A stretch of 39,736 nucleotides of DNA, from contig KN895742.1 in the NCBI GenBank assembly GCA_000934455.1, positions 7,426-47,161 of the forward strand, in the 5' to 3' direction. This document shows, in pieces, positions 33,201-38,618 of this stretch. Position 1 is the first letter of the stretch, and each line of letters begins with the position of its first letter. The notes below the pieces were generated by a model. It was given only the letters and a program-made list of their open reading frames with translations, was not told the DNA's origin and did not search any database. The stretch comes from Apostichopus parvimensis. Lineage: Eukaryota; Echinodermata; Holothuroidea; Aspidochirotida; Stichopodidae. The translations under genes were made by a program, and so were the position numbers.

Positions 33201-35978
33201 GTGCATTGTAAATCATATAATTTATATAAAGAAAAATAAATCAGTGGCTCACCTTTGTAGCTTTCTCCAATTCTCTAGCTTGTTCAGAAGCTGACGATTT
33301 GATACTAGATAACTCTGGAAAATTGGAAAGAACCATGAAATTAATTCTAAACAAAAACACCATTAAGACAACAACTATCCAATATGAACATTTCACAAAC
33401 TGAATCTTAAATAAGACTTGGCATAATGACAATTAGTAGACATTCTGGCTACTATAGCCATGTAGTATAAAGGACTAGGCTATGATGTGAAGCAGAAGCA
33501 AGCATCGTTTTATGGTACTGAACTGAGGGAAGGCAATATCTCAAAATTATGAATACTAATGTACAGTAATTATATTATTCCAAAACTTGAAACACAAATA
33601 CTTCAGAAAATTGTTTTAAGTATTGTTTTTATGTACTGTATTGGTTCTGTGGACATGGCTACCGTATTTTGGTACACTGAATATATATATGTTCAAGTAA
33701 GTCACAACAATGTAAGAGGATTTAGTGCCATTATAAATAATATCAATCATATGTAAATAATTATAAATAATAAATAATTGTAAAATAGATGATGATGATG
33801 ACAATGATGAATAAATTGTAAATAATATAAATAATAATAGTAGTGCCATTATAAATAATGTACATGTAAATGACTAAATGTCCTTTTCTTAAGTCTAGTT
33901 GAATGAAAGTACACAAAAATACAGGTCGGAAAAAGGACAATAGATACTTATACTGTGCTAATGAGAGTAATTAACAAAGGGACATCATACCATTTTCATA
34001 TTTTTTGCATTGGTCCTTTAGTTGATAGTTTGACGTTCGCAATTCCAGCAATTGGCCCTGAAGAAAAAGTTGCAGAAAAAAAGAAGAAACATGTAAGACT
34101 ATGTATACTTTTTGGCTTCAATACACATTTAAAGGGTTTTATACCAATGGGAACTTTACAATCTGACAAGATTCTATAGCCTTAATACTGTACAAATCAG
34201 GGAATAATTTATAGGGCATAGTGTAGCAATTTAATTATTAACATCTTTGATGGTGTTTTAAAACATTGTACTTGAAATTTTCTTACCCTAGGCACTTGTG
34301 ACTGAACAATCACTCATAGTACATAGCACAGAATAACTTAGTGGTTAAGTGTTTTTTTTTTAAATTTGCATCTATGCTTTGACAATTTTAGGAAAATTTA
34401 TTCATCATCAAAATACCCCAAATACTATGTTTCTGTACACTAAAGCTGCAAGATATCTATGTGCACATCATGTGGGTAACATAGATCTACAGTGCATGTA
34501 TGTCATTTTGCATTGCACTAAACTATCCTACACAGGGGACAATTCAACCACTGGTATTGCATCACAATATGCGATGCCAAATGGGAAATTTGCTATACAA
34601 GTGCAAAGATGTACATCATTTCTTGAACACAGGTACCATAGTCTTTTGTAAGGGAATATTCAGAACCTACAAAAGTGCTATATACAAACTTTGTGTACTT
34701 ACAGTAATTACTCCCTACAAGAATACAAGATGGAGAATGTAGTACTGATGATTTTCTTTGATAGAAACATTAAGTAACTTGAATAACTAGGGATTTGCAT
34801 TTTGTTTTTTTACAGAGTTCTGTATTATGCATCCATTATAAAGGTGTACAAATCAATTTCTATGACATCCTAAATCATCCTTTTTGGTTTTGACGGGTGC
34901 CCTAAATATTGGCAAAGAATGAGCAAATTAAAGATTTGTTTATAAAACAGTTATCTTTATAATAAACGATCAGGCTAAGTGCATTTCTACCTCCCATGAC
35001 ATGCATTAATATGGATTTTTCTGCTATGGGTTTCAGTAATTGCGAGAAACTCACATAAATGGAAATTAGACCTACTGTAGAGGTATTACCTTACTGCCAT
35101 CGAAATGAAAGTCTTAGTATTTGCAGCCCAACCTTTCTCAAATGGCATTAATTAGTAATATATATTTTCACTTTTCATATATCATTTCAAGTAGGTTTCT
35201 TTCAGGTTTACCTTGTCTGTTCCTGTAACCTATGCAGGCTGAATATTAGATATATTAGAAATTGCACTCAGGCAAAGCCAGGCTGATGCAGATTAGTTTG
35301 AGAGATTGCCATAGGCCAACATAATGTGGATACTATGTGATAAATGCATAGCATAAACTTTTATTGCTGTTCAAATGATGATTTGGAACTTGCATTCTGG
35401 TGATGAAATGCCTTTTTGTGAAAATAATGAAATGTTTTGTTAATACTAGCCTAATGAAACTTTTTTGTGGGAGCCTTTGAGTTTTAGGTGGATGAAAATT
35501 TTCATTCCCATTGCCAACTGTAGGGCAACAGTATCTCAAAACATTGTAACATTGATTAGTCAAATGTTATAGGTCTAGTAACAAGAGGCCTACTGACGTA
35601 CTGTGTATAGGCCTATGCTACCTGCTAGGACGTGATCCAAGTGAAATAGGCCAATGATAAAATCATGGCAGAACTGATGCTAGGCTACACCTACCTAATT
35701 ACATTTTTAAGCTTGGGAACAGCCATGTCATGATGTTTCCATGACTTAGGTCAACTCTACATCTGTAGCAATGTTGGTAGCATTGTTAATTTGTTAACTA
35801 AAAGTGTTTATACTGTACCTACCGCAGGCTAAGGCTAGGCCCTAAGCCTAACTTAAGATAAAAAGAAACAACAACAAAACTCCAATGGCGTTGAAAGTAG
35901 AAACTATTATTAATATTATGATTGATTCACCTGCATGCGCTGGAACTCCTCATCTGACAAACCTTGGGTGAGAGACAT
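6087..35978 (-). CDS. GRIPAP1: GRIPAP1 (GRASP-1) ortholog, complete coding region in 33 exons
   Basis: The family is a long coiled-coil scaffold on early and recycling endosomes. In vertebrates it binds Rab4, syntaxin 13 and the GRIP PDZ proteins, and it supports receptor recycling and JNK signalling. I assembled 33 exons by reading the minus strand. All have AG/GT borders and the phases agree, giving 2928 nt (975 residues plus stop), against about 840 residues in human. Diagnostic blocks are [20 protein letters not shown] (residues 8-27), [14 protein letters not shown] (about 85-98), [13 protein letters not shown] (625-637), [12 protein letters not shown] (733-744), [17 protein letters not shown] (848-864) and KNMHLQQ (924-930). 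Most of the protein is charged heptad-like sequence with no signal peptide or membrane segment. The middle (residues 172-338) is an acidic, less coiled stretch unlike the vertebrate protein. The start is fixed by homology and by an in-frame TAA 6 nt upstream. The family call is very secure. Extra skipped exons in long introns cannot be excluded. Confidence 0.95.
6831..7012 (-). CDS. GRIPAP1: GRIPAP1 exon 32, residues 870-930
   Basis: A variable Ser/Ala-rich linker is followed by LNKLKEYIS and the conserved [20 protein letters not shown], ending HLQQ. Vertebrates have [25 protein letters not shown] here. Acceptor TCACGACAG/ACCC, donor CAGCAG/GTAAGA, phase 1 to 0. Confidence 0.97.
7262..7405. 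repeat. Tandem palindromic repeats with GTAAC-N4-GTTAC cores
   Basis: Three cores of the form GTAACYRTGGTTAC lie at 7282, 7342 and 7387. The first two sit in about 60-bp repeat units that also share AGTAACAATCAT. The core at 7342, GTAACCATGGTTAC, is a perfect palindrome. The array lies in the intron between exons 32 and 31. Confidence 0.75.
7530..7626 (-). CDS. GRIPAP1: GRIPAP1 exon 31, residues 838-869
   Basis: It encodes [20 protein letters not shown] and then [12 protein letters not shown]. This is the strongly conserved [17 protein letters not shown] block of the family. Acceptor CTCTTTCAG/GTTC, donor TTGTCG/GTGAGT, phase 0 to 1. Confidence 0.97.
8082..8210 (-). CDS. GRIPAP1: GRIPAP1 exon 30, residues 795-837
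   Basis: It starts [20 protein letters not shown] and continues [20 protein letters not shown]. It matches vertebrate [26 protein letters not shown]. Acceptor TTCGTTTAG/CTCC, donor AAAAG/GTAATT, phase 0 to 0. Confidence 0.96.
8771..8828 (-). CDS. GRIPAP1: GRIPAP1 exon 29, Ser-rich linker, residues 775-794
   Basis: It encodes [20 protein letters not shown], matching the Ser-rich SSSISSFSYREI linker position in vertebrates. Acceptor TTCTGAGCAG/TAGC, donor CTCCA/GTGAGT, phase 2 to 0. This is a natural break between the coiled coils. Confidence 0.92.
9253..9413 (-). CDS. GRIPAP1: GRIPAP1 exon 28, residues 722-774
   Basis: It encodes [20 protein letters not shown] and then [20 protein letters not shown]. 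This is almost the vertebrate [20 protein letters not shown] block and its Gly-Leu-Glu-Glu-Leu continuation. Acceptor TCACTGTCAG/ATGA, donor AGCAG/GTAAGG, phase 0 to 2. Confidence 0.97.
9896..10148. repeat. 134-bp tandem duplication that copied the end of exon 27
   Basis: Two diverged copies with a 134-bp period share ACAACTSGGATGTCC, CTCCATTGAAAGTACT, ATGTGGGTTAATT and GAAGGCCTCACCTTGGC. The copy at 9978-10012 holds the last nine or so codons of exon 27 in frame (KKLTAK retained, with a synonymous Thr change) and an intact 5' splice site GCCAAG/GTGAGG. It lies in the intron, downstream of the true donor in transcript direction. Confidence 0.85.
10123..10296 (-). CDS. GRIPAP1: GRIPAP1 exon 27, residues 664-721
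   Basis: This 174-nt exon encodes [20 protein letters not shown], then a Trp-containing [20 protein letters not shown], ending [12 protein letters not shown]. Acceptor TCTATTTCAG/ACGC, donor CCAAG/GTGAGG, phase 0 to 0. Its last bases and its donor are duplicated 134 bp farther into the intron. Confidence 0.95.
10746..11175. repeat. About 80-bp minisatellite with alternating unit types
   Basis: Units starting near TATGATGCT recur at 10748, 10831, 10909, 10990 and 11116 (spacing 83, 78, 81 and 126). Each contains GTACTTCAA and CTGGATGCTATGATCATAT. Units 1 and 3 share AAGCACCTGG and ATTGCATTAC. Units 2 and 4 share AACTACCTGG and ATCACATTAC. This implies a doubled unit of about 160 bp. It fills much of the intron between exons 27 and 26. 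Confidence 0.85.
11318..11395 (-). CDS. GRIPAP1: GRIPAP1 exon 26, residues 638-663
   Basis: It encodes [20 protein letters not shown] and then HEEECQ. This Gln/Glu-rich coil corresponds to the vertebrate QQQQQEQEEALKQCREQH stretch. Acceptor TTTTATAG/GAAC, donor GCCAG/GTTAGG, phase 0 to 0. The minisatellite in the next intron ends close to its donor side. Confidence 0.93.
11519..11632 (-). CDS. GRIPAP1: GRIPAP1 exon 25, GWFER block, residues 600-637
   Basis: It encodes [20 protein letters not shown] and then [17 protein letters not shown]. The AKGWFER...LKEAE block is a family hallmark. Acceptor TTTTCACAG/AAAA, donor GCAGAG/GTTAGG, phase 0 to 0. Confidence 0.97.
12053..12094 (-). CDS. GRIPAP1: GRIPAP1 exon 24, 42-nt exon, residues 586-599
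   Basis: It encodes [14 protein letters not shown]. Acceptor TTTTCGTAG/GGCG, donor AAAAG/GTGAGC, phase 0 to 0. The vertebrate protein is longer here, so this linker looks shortened. Confidence 0.9.
12538..12642 (-). CDS. GRIPAP1: GRIPAP1 exon 23, residues 551-585
   Basis: It starts [20 protein letters not shown] and continues [15 protein letters not shown]. It aligns with vertebrate [26 protein letters not shown]. Acceptor CTTCACAG/ACTG, donor ATCAG/GTGAGA, phase 0 to 0. Confidence 0.95.
13205..13396 (-). CDS. GRIPAP1: GRIPAP1 exon 22, largest exon, residues 487-550
   Basis: This 192-nt exon includes [20 protein letters not shown] and [20 protein letters not shown]. These align clearly with vertebrate [20 protein letters not shown] and the LQEI...LTQELQEARK region. 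Acceptor CTTGATAG/GAGC, donor ATAAG/GTAAGA, phase 0 to 0. Confidence 0.96.
14050..14088 (-). CDS. GRIPAP1: GRIPAP1 exon 21, 39-nt exon, residues 474-486
   Basis: It encodes [13 protein letters not shown], a coiled-coil stretch. Acceptor TATTTCAG/GCCC, donor AGAAG/GTAAGC, phase 0 to 0. Confidence 0.9.
15420..15518 (-). CDS. GRIPAP1: GRIPAP1 exon 20, residues 441-473
   Basis: It starts [20 protein letters not shown] and ends in QDLSTAKQ. It corresponds to the vertebrate segment with LLAENNALRTSLAALEQ. Acceptor TTGCTCCAG/ACAA, donor AACAG/GTATTA, phase 0 to 0. Confidence 0.92.
15519..17251 (-). other. Intron between exons 19 and 20 (1733 bp)
   Basis: It holds two long G-runs (near 15735 and 16730) and the 115-bp tandem duplication. 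No coding exon was recognised. Confidence 0.6.
16262..16475. repeat. Two-copy tandem duplication, 115-bp period
   Basis: The sequence starting ATTCCTGCAGGTTGGTAGAT recurs 115 bp later with few changes, including AAGTATCTAATAATAAAT and CAGATAGTTATGATGACAG. It lies in the intron between exons 20 and 19. Confidence 0.88.
17252..17329 (-). CDS. GRIPAP1: GRIPAP1 exon 19, residues 415-440
   Basis: It opens [20 protein letters not shown] and ends SATSEE, a continued coiled coil. Acceptor TTCTCCAG/AACG, donor AAGAG/GTAACA, phase 0 to 0. Confidence 0.9.
17519..17572 (-). CDS. GRIPAP1: GRIPAP1 exon 18, residues 397-414
   Basis: It encodes [18 protein letters not shown], a basic heptad-like helix. Acceptor GCTCCAG/AGTT, donor GAGAG/GTAGGT, phase 0 to 0. 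Confidence 0.9.
18489..18534 (-). CDS. GRIPAP1: GRIPAP1 exon 17, residues 381-396
   Basis: It encodes [16 protein letters not shown], a Gln/Glu-rich coiled coil. Acceptor ATGTTTAG/GCAG, donor TAGAG/GTGAGT, phase 2 to 0. Confidence 0.88.
18913..18960 (-). CDS. GRIPAP1: GRIPAP1 exon 16, residues 365-380
   Basis: It encodes [16 protein letters not shown], corresponding to vertebrate SFCRLQTEKETLFND. Acceptor GTCATCAG/CTTT, donor CACAG/GTGAGT, phase 2 to 2. Confidence 0.93.
19844..19875 (-). CDS. GRIPAP1: GRIPAP1 exon 15, 32-nt microexon, residues 355-364
   Basis: It encodes [10 protein letters not shown], matching the vertebrate LSEKLKKKQES segment. Acceptor CTTTAAAG/CTGA, donor GAGAG/GTTTGT, phase 0 to 2. 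The split Ser codon completed by exon 16 extends the match. Confidence 0.92.
20396..20443 (-). CDS. GRIPAP1: GRIPAP1 exon 14, residues 339-354
   Basis: It encodes the coiled-coil stretch [16 protein letters not shown]. Acceptor TCCGGCAG/CAAC, donor AAAAG/GTGAGC. It has 48 nt, phase 0 to 0. Confidence 0.88.
21445..21515 (-). CDS. GRIPAP1: GRIPAP1 exon 13, residues 315-338
   Basis: It returns to charged coiled coil, [20 protein letters not shown] and four further residues. Its acidic/basic pattern fits the vertebrate EMEKEEKRLLWEQL region. Acceptor TTTCTAAG/AATT, donor CAGAG/GTAAAA, phase 1 to 0. Confidence 0.88.
22012..22058. repeat. (CATT)n tetranucleotide microsatellite
   Basis: About 11-12 near-perfect CATT units on the plus strand, in the intron between exons 13 and 12. 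Confidence 0.95.
22403..22442 (-). CDS. GRIPAP1: GRIPAP1 exon 12, residues 302-314
   Basis: It encodes [13 protein letters not shown]. Acceptor TTCTTACAG/ACCT, donor AACAG/GTAGGA, phase 0 to 1. Its 40 nt are too short for homology alone. It is supported because its phases bridge exon 11 to exon 13. Confidence 0.8.
23164..23207 (-). CDS. GRIPAP1: GRIPAP1 exon 11, residues 287-301
   Basis: This short exon encodes [15 protein letters not shown], an acidic linker. The acceptor follows a long pyrimidine tract (TTCAACAG/AAGA) and the donor is GTAAA/GTGAGT. It enters in phase 1 and leaves in phase 0. Confidence 0.82.
23767..23868 (-). CDS. GRIPAP1: GRIPAP1 exon 10, symmetric exon, residues 253-286
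   Basis: It encodes a basic, Leu-rich segment starting [20 protein letters not shown]. It is phase 1 at both ends (102 nt). Acceptor TAATTTCAG/ATCC, donor CAAAG/GTGCGT. I do not recognise a vertebrate equivalent. Good splice sites and phase fit both neighbours. Confidence 0.83.
23869..26340 (-). other. Intron between exons 9 and 10 (2472 bp)
   Basis: AT-rich, with G-rich tracts near 25275 and the inverted-repeat-bounded segment at 25860-26274. No further exon with consistent phase was found. Confidence 0.6.
25860..26274. repeat. About 415-bp segment bounded by 10-bp inverted repeats
   Basis: ACCTCCCAGC at 25860-25869 and its exact reverse complement GCTGGGAGGT at 26265-26274 bound a segment. 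Just inside both ends are reiterated AAATAAAGGTTTT / AAAGG tracts, and the centre is unrelated AT-rich sequence. It may be a small non-autonomous element or a low-complexity pair. No transposase is present. It ends 66 bp from the donor of exon 9. Confidence 0.4.
26341..26454 (-). CDS. GRIPAP1: GRIPAP1 exon 9, acidic symmetric exon, residues 215-252
   Basis: It encodes an acidic, Ser/Asp-rich stretch starting [20 protein letters not shown] and continuing into [13 protein letters not shown] know no counterpart in vertebrate GRIPAP1. Both ends are in phase 1 (114 nt), so it could be a cassette exon. Acceptor GTGCTCAG/AGGT, donor CACAAG/GTTTGT. The frame stays open past the donor down to 26162, but that tail runs into a low-complexity repeat and I treat it as intron. 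Confidence 0.8.
26455..28684 (-). other. Intron between exons 8 and 9 (2230 bp)
   Basis: It contains a C-run near 27605 and a G-rich patch near 27207, otherwise plain AT-rich sequence. No exon or RNA gene was recognised. Confidence 0.6.
28685..28815 (-). CDS. GRIPAP1: GRIPAP1 exon 8, residues 171-214
   Basis: It opens with helical [19 protein letters not shown] and then turns into a Pro/Gly/Ala and acidic linker ([20 protein letters not shown]). The local GC content is higher than in the flanking introns. Acceptor TTTCCACAG/TTAC, donor GAAAG/GTACGA, phase 2 to 1. Confidence 0.9.
29261..29312 (-). CDS. GRIPAP1: GRIPAP1 exon 7, residues 154-170
   Basis: It encodes [17 protein letters not shown], a Gln/Glu-rich helical stretch. 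Acceptor TTGTGCAG/GTAC, donor AATAAA/GTGAGT, phase 1 to 2. Similarity to human is weak here, so the support is mainly splice sites and frame. Confidence 0.87.
29602..29749 (-). CDS. GRIPAP1: GRIPAP1 exon 6, residues 105-153
   Basis: It starts [12 protein letters not shown], passes through a Gly/Ser/Asp-rich linker ([10 protein letters not shown]), and returns to coiled coil at [14 protein letters not shown]. That last part corresponds to the vertebrate LQAENTALQKN segment. Acceptor TTTGAAG/CTAT, donor GACCA/GTACGT, phase 0 to 1. Confidence 0.93.
29945..30057. repeat. Two-copy tandem duplication, 63-bp period
   Basis: CTGTAAATGAAGCGTGACCA at 29961 is repeated exactly at 30024, with TAACGTT and TTAC motifs around both copies. 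It lies in the intron between exons 6 and 5. Confidence 0.8.
30489..30596 (-). CDS. GRIPAP1: GRIPAP1 exon 5, residues 69-104
   Basis: It encodes a strongly conserved coiled-coil block starting [17 protein letters not shown], followed by [18 protein letters not shown]. This is nearly identical to the vertebrate sequence. Acceptor TTGACAG/GAAG, donor CTAAG/GTATTC, phase 0 to 0. Confidence 0.97.
31280..31306 (-). CDS. GRIPAP1: GRIPAP1 exon 4, 27-nt microexon, residues 60-68
   Basis: This nine-codon exon encodes AVSKSKKAK and matches the SKSKKAQ segment of the vertebrate protein. Acceptor ACAACAG/GCTG, donor CAAAG/GTTTGT, phase 0 to 0. It is short enough to be missed by gene finders. Skipping it would keep the frame. 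Confidence 0.92.
31604..31795. repeat. Two-copy tandem duplication, 97-bp period
   Basis: CCAGGCAAATAGTATATATG at 31631 recurs at 31728, followed in both copies by AGGACCAATTAAAACT and TTTGTTTGT. The copies differ at few positions, so the event is fairly recent. It lies in the intron between exons 4 and 3. Confidence 0.88.
31978..32057 (-). repeat. Degenerate tRNA-like sequence, probable SINE fragment
   Basis: The minus strand reads like a decayed tRNA: TAGTTCTATCTGTAGAG in the D-arm/A-box place, an anticodon-arm-like GGACTTGTAAACC (anticodon TGT, Thr type), GAGGTCACTGGTTTGAATCC at the T-arm/B-box, and a 3' GTTCTAGC. The acceptor strands do not pair well. It is therefore more likely a tRNA-derived SINE head or a tRNA pseudogene than a working gene. 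Confidence 0.6.
32904..33110. repeat. Diverged repeat carrying TGACCT half-sites, one perfect DR1
   Basis: TGACCTCAATTGACCTTTGA at 32905 is echoed by TGACCTCAAATGACCTTTGA near 33046. A third related stretch (TTTGACTTTTGCCCTCCACC) follows. At 32915-32927 the minus strand reads AGGTCAAAGGTCA, the textbook DR1 nuclear-receptor motif. It lies in the intron between exons 4 and 3. Whether it acts as an enhancer is unknown. Confidence 0.55.
33253..33314 (-). CDS. GRIPAP1: GRIPAP1 exon 3, residues 39-59
   Basis: It encodes [21 protein letters not shown]. This charged helical stretch aligns in place with the human segment between the NYQL block and the SKSKK block. Acceptor TTTTCCAG/AGTT, donor AAAG/GTGAGC. 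It enters in phase 1 and leaves in phase 0. Confidence 0.9.
33724..33860. repeat. AT-rich repeat block with duplicated AGTGCCATTATAAATAAT
   Basis: An 18-bp sequence at 33724 recurs near 33841. Between the copies lie TAAATAAT-type and GATGAT microsatellite tracts. It is in the intron between exons 3 and 2. Confidence 0.75.
33991..34057 (-). CDS. GRIPAP1: GRIPAP1 exon 2, residues 17-38
   Basis: It continues the most conserved N-terminal stretch, [20 protein letters not shown]. The acceptor is TTCTTCAG/GGCC and the donor AATG/GTATGA. The exon runs from phase 0 to phase 1. Intron 1 (34058-35930, 1873 bp) precedes it. Confidence 0.95.
34058..35930 (-). other. Intron 1 of GRIPAP1
   Basis: It is bounded by GTGAAT and TTCTTCAG. 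It has no coding exon I can support. Near exon 1 it is rich in TAGGC / GCCTA motifs (for example TATAGGCCTATG near 35607 and CTAAGGCTAGGCCCTAAGCC near 35829). Large first introns often carry regulatory elements, but none is identified here. Confidence 0.7.
35931..35978 (-). CDS. GRIPAP1: GRIPAP1 exon 1 (coding part), residues 1-16
   Basis: It encodes [16 protein letters not shown], close to the vertebrate N-terminus. The ATG has A at -3, and a TAA stands in frame just upstream. The donor is CAG/GTGAAT and the exon ends in phase 0. The 5' untranslated part probably continues to the right, but its end is not visible. Confidence 0.95.
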
Positions 35979-35984
35979 GTTTGC

Positions 35985-36008
35985 TTAGATTGCAACATCC
36001 ATTTTCAT
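35985..36008 (-). promoter_or_regulatory. Upstream ORF (7 codons) ending 6 nt before the GRIPAP1 start
   Basis: On the minus strand, ATG AAA ATG GAT GTT GCA ATC TAA lies in the presumed 5' untranslated region. The second ATG has A at -3 and G at +4, a strong initiation context. The stop is separated from the main ATG by only GCA AAC and is in the same frame. If the transcript starts upstream of 36008, this would reduce or gate main-ORF initiation. Translation is not shown. Confidence 0.5.
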
Positions 36009-36280
36009 ATCCGAGATAAGCCAAGGACTGTAGTCTGTACGATGGCAGTAATATTATTACTAAGGCCAAGTTAGGCTTAGCTTAGGCTGCGTTGGTACTT
36101 GTGAAGATGTCTACAAATGGCTATGCTTGTAAGTACAGTGCGCCTAACCTATTGTGGGAAACACCCCCACCTGTCTTTGATTTTCACGGAAAAGATACAA
36201 AACAGAAATGACATTCCATTGTGTACATTATTTTTGAACGAGCGCCATCAGATTTTGGCAAGCGCCTTGTATGTAAAAAG

Positions 36281-36353
36281 AGATCAAAATAGATCAAATA
36301 GATCAAATAGATCAAATAGATCAAATAGATCAAATAGATCAAAATAGATCAAA
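36281..36353. repeat. 9-bp tandem repeat (ATAGATCAA)n, about 300 bp upstream of GRIPAP1
   Basis: About eight units of ATAGATCAA. The first and last carry one extra A. It lies in the promoter-proximal region of the minus-strand gene. The open frame through it (Asn-Arg-Ser repeats) is only a by-product of the 9-bp period. Confidence 0.92.
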
Positions 36354-37110
36354 GATGAAGGTGTAAGTGTATGAGTAACTAAGCATCCCCTGTTTGATCA
36401 AATTCCGGGGTTGAATAATATATAGATGTTGTAAACAAATTGAACGACCTCATAATATATCGCTCGTGCTGAACAACTTAGTTACGTAATCTCGGGAAGT
36501 AGAGAAAAAAATTTAGCGACACCGTAATAGATAAAACACTGTTGCTAATATGAAATATGTGACATCGTTTACTTCGACCCCGATCGAAAAGCCTATAATT
36601 CCCTGATTCCGTCGAGGTTATAAAAGTAGGGGAAACAAGAAGACACTTCAACCCCCCAAAAAATACCTGAAGAAAACCCCGCGTCCACTGAATAACCCAT
36701 TAAATTGTATCTATCAGGTTAGATGTTTATCATGAAGTTGAAGAAACGGCAAAGCCTAACAGTCCTTTTGAGCAATATATGCGATGCCAACAGTTTGGGC
36801 ATCGTTCATGAGCAGGAGCGGTCTGGATCTTACAACCGGCCCGGGCATTTTCCACCTAGACCGGGCCATTATTCATTGATATGCTACTTACATAGTGATC
36901 GCCGTCCTAGGGGAGGGATCTAAGGGAGGGGGTATCCCCTCCCGGCCATTGAGATATTTTTTTAAGTTAAGGAATGCCTAGATCGATGCAAAATGGTGCA
37001 TATATCTCAATTTTGTAGGTTACAATAATCCTTTAAAAATGACCCAAAATTAATTTTCCAGAAGTAACACTTGAAAGTTAAAAACGTAAACAAAAATAGA
37101 CAAAAAATAT

Positions 37111-37200
37111 GTTTTAGATTGGATTTTTTTTAGTTTTTCAAGCATTTTGTGACAACATGCTTGAAAAAAATGGGGAAAAAACCTAAAATAAAATCCATTA
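37111..37200. repeat. Foldback (hairpin-forming) inverted repeat
   Basis: TTTTTCAAGCAT at 37134-37145 and its perfect reverse complement ATGCTTGAAAAA at 37157-37168 flank an 11-nt loop. Imperfect pairing extends outward (GGATTTT...TTAG against CTAAAATAAAATCC). It could be a small foldback element remnant. Confidence 0.7.
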
Positions 37201-38618
37201 GCACGGACGGGTTGCCAATAGCACGTTCTTTTGTTACGAACTAACAGAATTACTAACATGGTGATATCATGAGCTGATTCCCACAGTTAAAAATATATTT
37301 CTTCACAGCCCGTCTGTATTCTATTAACTACTGTGGAAATGGGCTGTAATTTTTACCAGGCTCACCAGCCCACCAGCCCACCGGGCATTGCCCAAATGCC
37401 CTGTTGATGAGTGTAACTTACCAATCGTCCGTTTGCCACCTAACTGTTGCCAGTCGGGGAGACGGTCTCATTTTGAACTGAGTTGCGGTACGGTTCGTCA
37501 TAACAATTTTCCCTCGGTTTAACTTTAATTTATTGCATGTGTACTAGAAAATCCACAGTTTAAGGCAGTCTGAAAAGAGGTGTACCAATAGGCGCTTCAG
37601 GTGGGTTTTTTAACCAGGAGTTTGTTCAGTTCCAAATTTGAGCCAATGTATAAAGATAAAAAATCTTACGATGTATTTGCATGAATGAGCCAAACAATAT
37701 GCTTATCCCTCAGCCGGTCCCGCGCCCCTCCACCCTCCCATAGAAAACAGATGGTTTATCTGGTTTACTCGTTCTTAACTGCCAAGTTAGTTTAATACCA
37801 TGATTAATCATAGTGCATTTTCTCTAATGTTACATTTATGGATTAGCGTATGTGCAGTTTTGAAGAAGTAATTAAGGGTGAATTAGGACCCCAGTCTTTC
37901 TCGTACGCTTGAGCTGGAACCCTATAGCGGCTACGTCACCGGGAATGCTGTGAGCCTCATGGAATTGGTCTGTCGGTGCGAAATCAGTTTTCCAATGAAT
38001 TTGAAAGTGCGGACGGAACTTGAATGGTTGAATATAATACAATAGCTACAGATTCGTACAATATTTTTATTAGCTAAGTGAAAGCGCGACCTCTTAAGAG
38101 CAGAAGCAAATCTAGCTATACCACCATCTGTATAGCTTATACTGATAGAGTTTATGTAATGAACATGCAAACTTCCCAAAACAGCTACTGAAAATTTGCT
38201 CCTTTTTAAAATATACTCTAGTTTTATGGTCGTGTCTTGTACGTGTCTTCAGGCTTATCATATTTCTCAAGCTGCACCATTACTAGATATGAAAAGTAGA
38301 TTAATTGCTTCACGCAAACGTATCTTCATCTACTATAGTATACTTTGTTTACTGGAAGTATTTCTAGCAAATCCCAGGCTGGTTTAAAGGGAGAATTTCA
38401 GTGTCAGATATATAGCGACTGAATAAAATTGCACAAAGCCATTTGAAATTCCCATCCAAATATTTGTTCCTAACTCCATGTATGGTTGTGTAAGAAATAA
38501 ATGAATGAGGGAAAATTAAAAAAAAATAACAAACAAAGAGAACAAAACAGAGAGCAAAACAATATGGAAAGAAAAGAAATAATGATTAAAAATAGTGATT
38601 GAGTTTAAAAAAACATTC

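Larger units (their letters stand above)
36009..38618. other. Region upstream of GRIPAP1, promoter side, no supported gene
   Basis: I see no gene here. It holds the 9-bp repeat, GC-rich patches with short inverted repeats (GGCCCGGGCATT near 36839, CACCGGGCATTGCCC near 37380) that look like transposon debris, and the foldback at 37111-37200. No TATA box in a convincing position is visible for GRIPAP1. Confidence 0.55.

Noticed and set aside
36117..36347. Open frame ending in Asn-Arg-Ser repeats
   Set aside because: The tripeptide repeat is just the translation of the 9-bp tandem repeat.
36723..36923. 66-residue open frame upstream of the gene
   Set aside because: It overlaps GC-rich inverted-repeat debris and matches no family I know.
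36830..37410. Complete DNA transposon with CCGGGCATT-type ends
   Set aside because: Only short GC-rich inverted pieces are present. I could not define matching termini, target-site duplications or a transposase.
37426..37474. Possible upstream exon (ATG AGA CCG ... GATTG/GTAAGT on the minus strand)
   Set aside because: It has an acceptable start context and donor, but no acceptor, partner exon or homology. The stop before the GRIPAP1 ATG prevents an N-terminal extension through exon 1.
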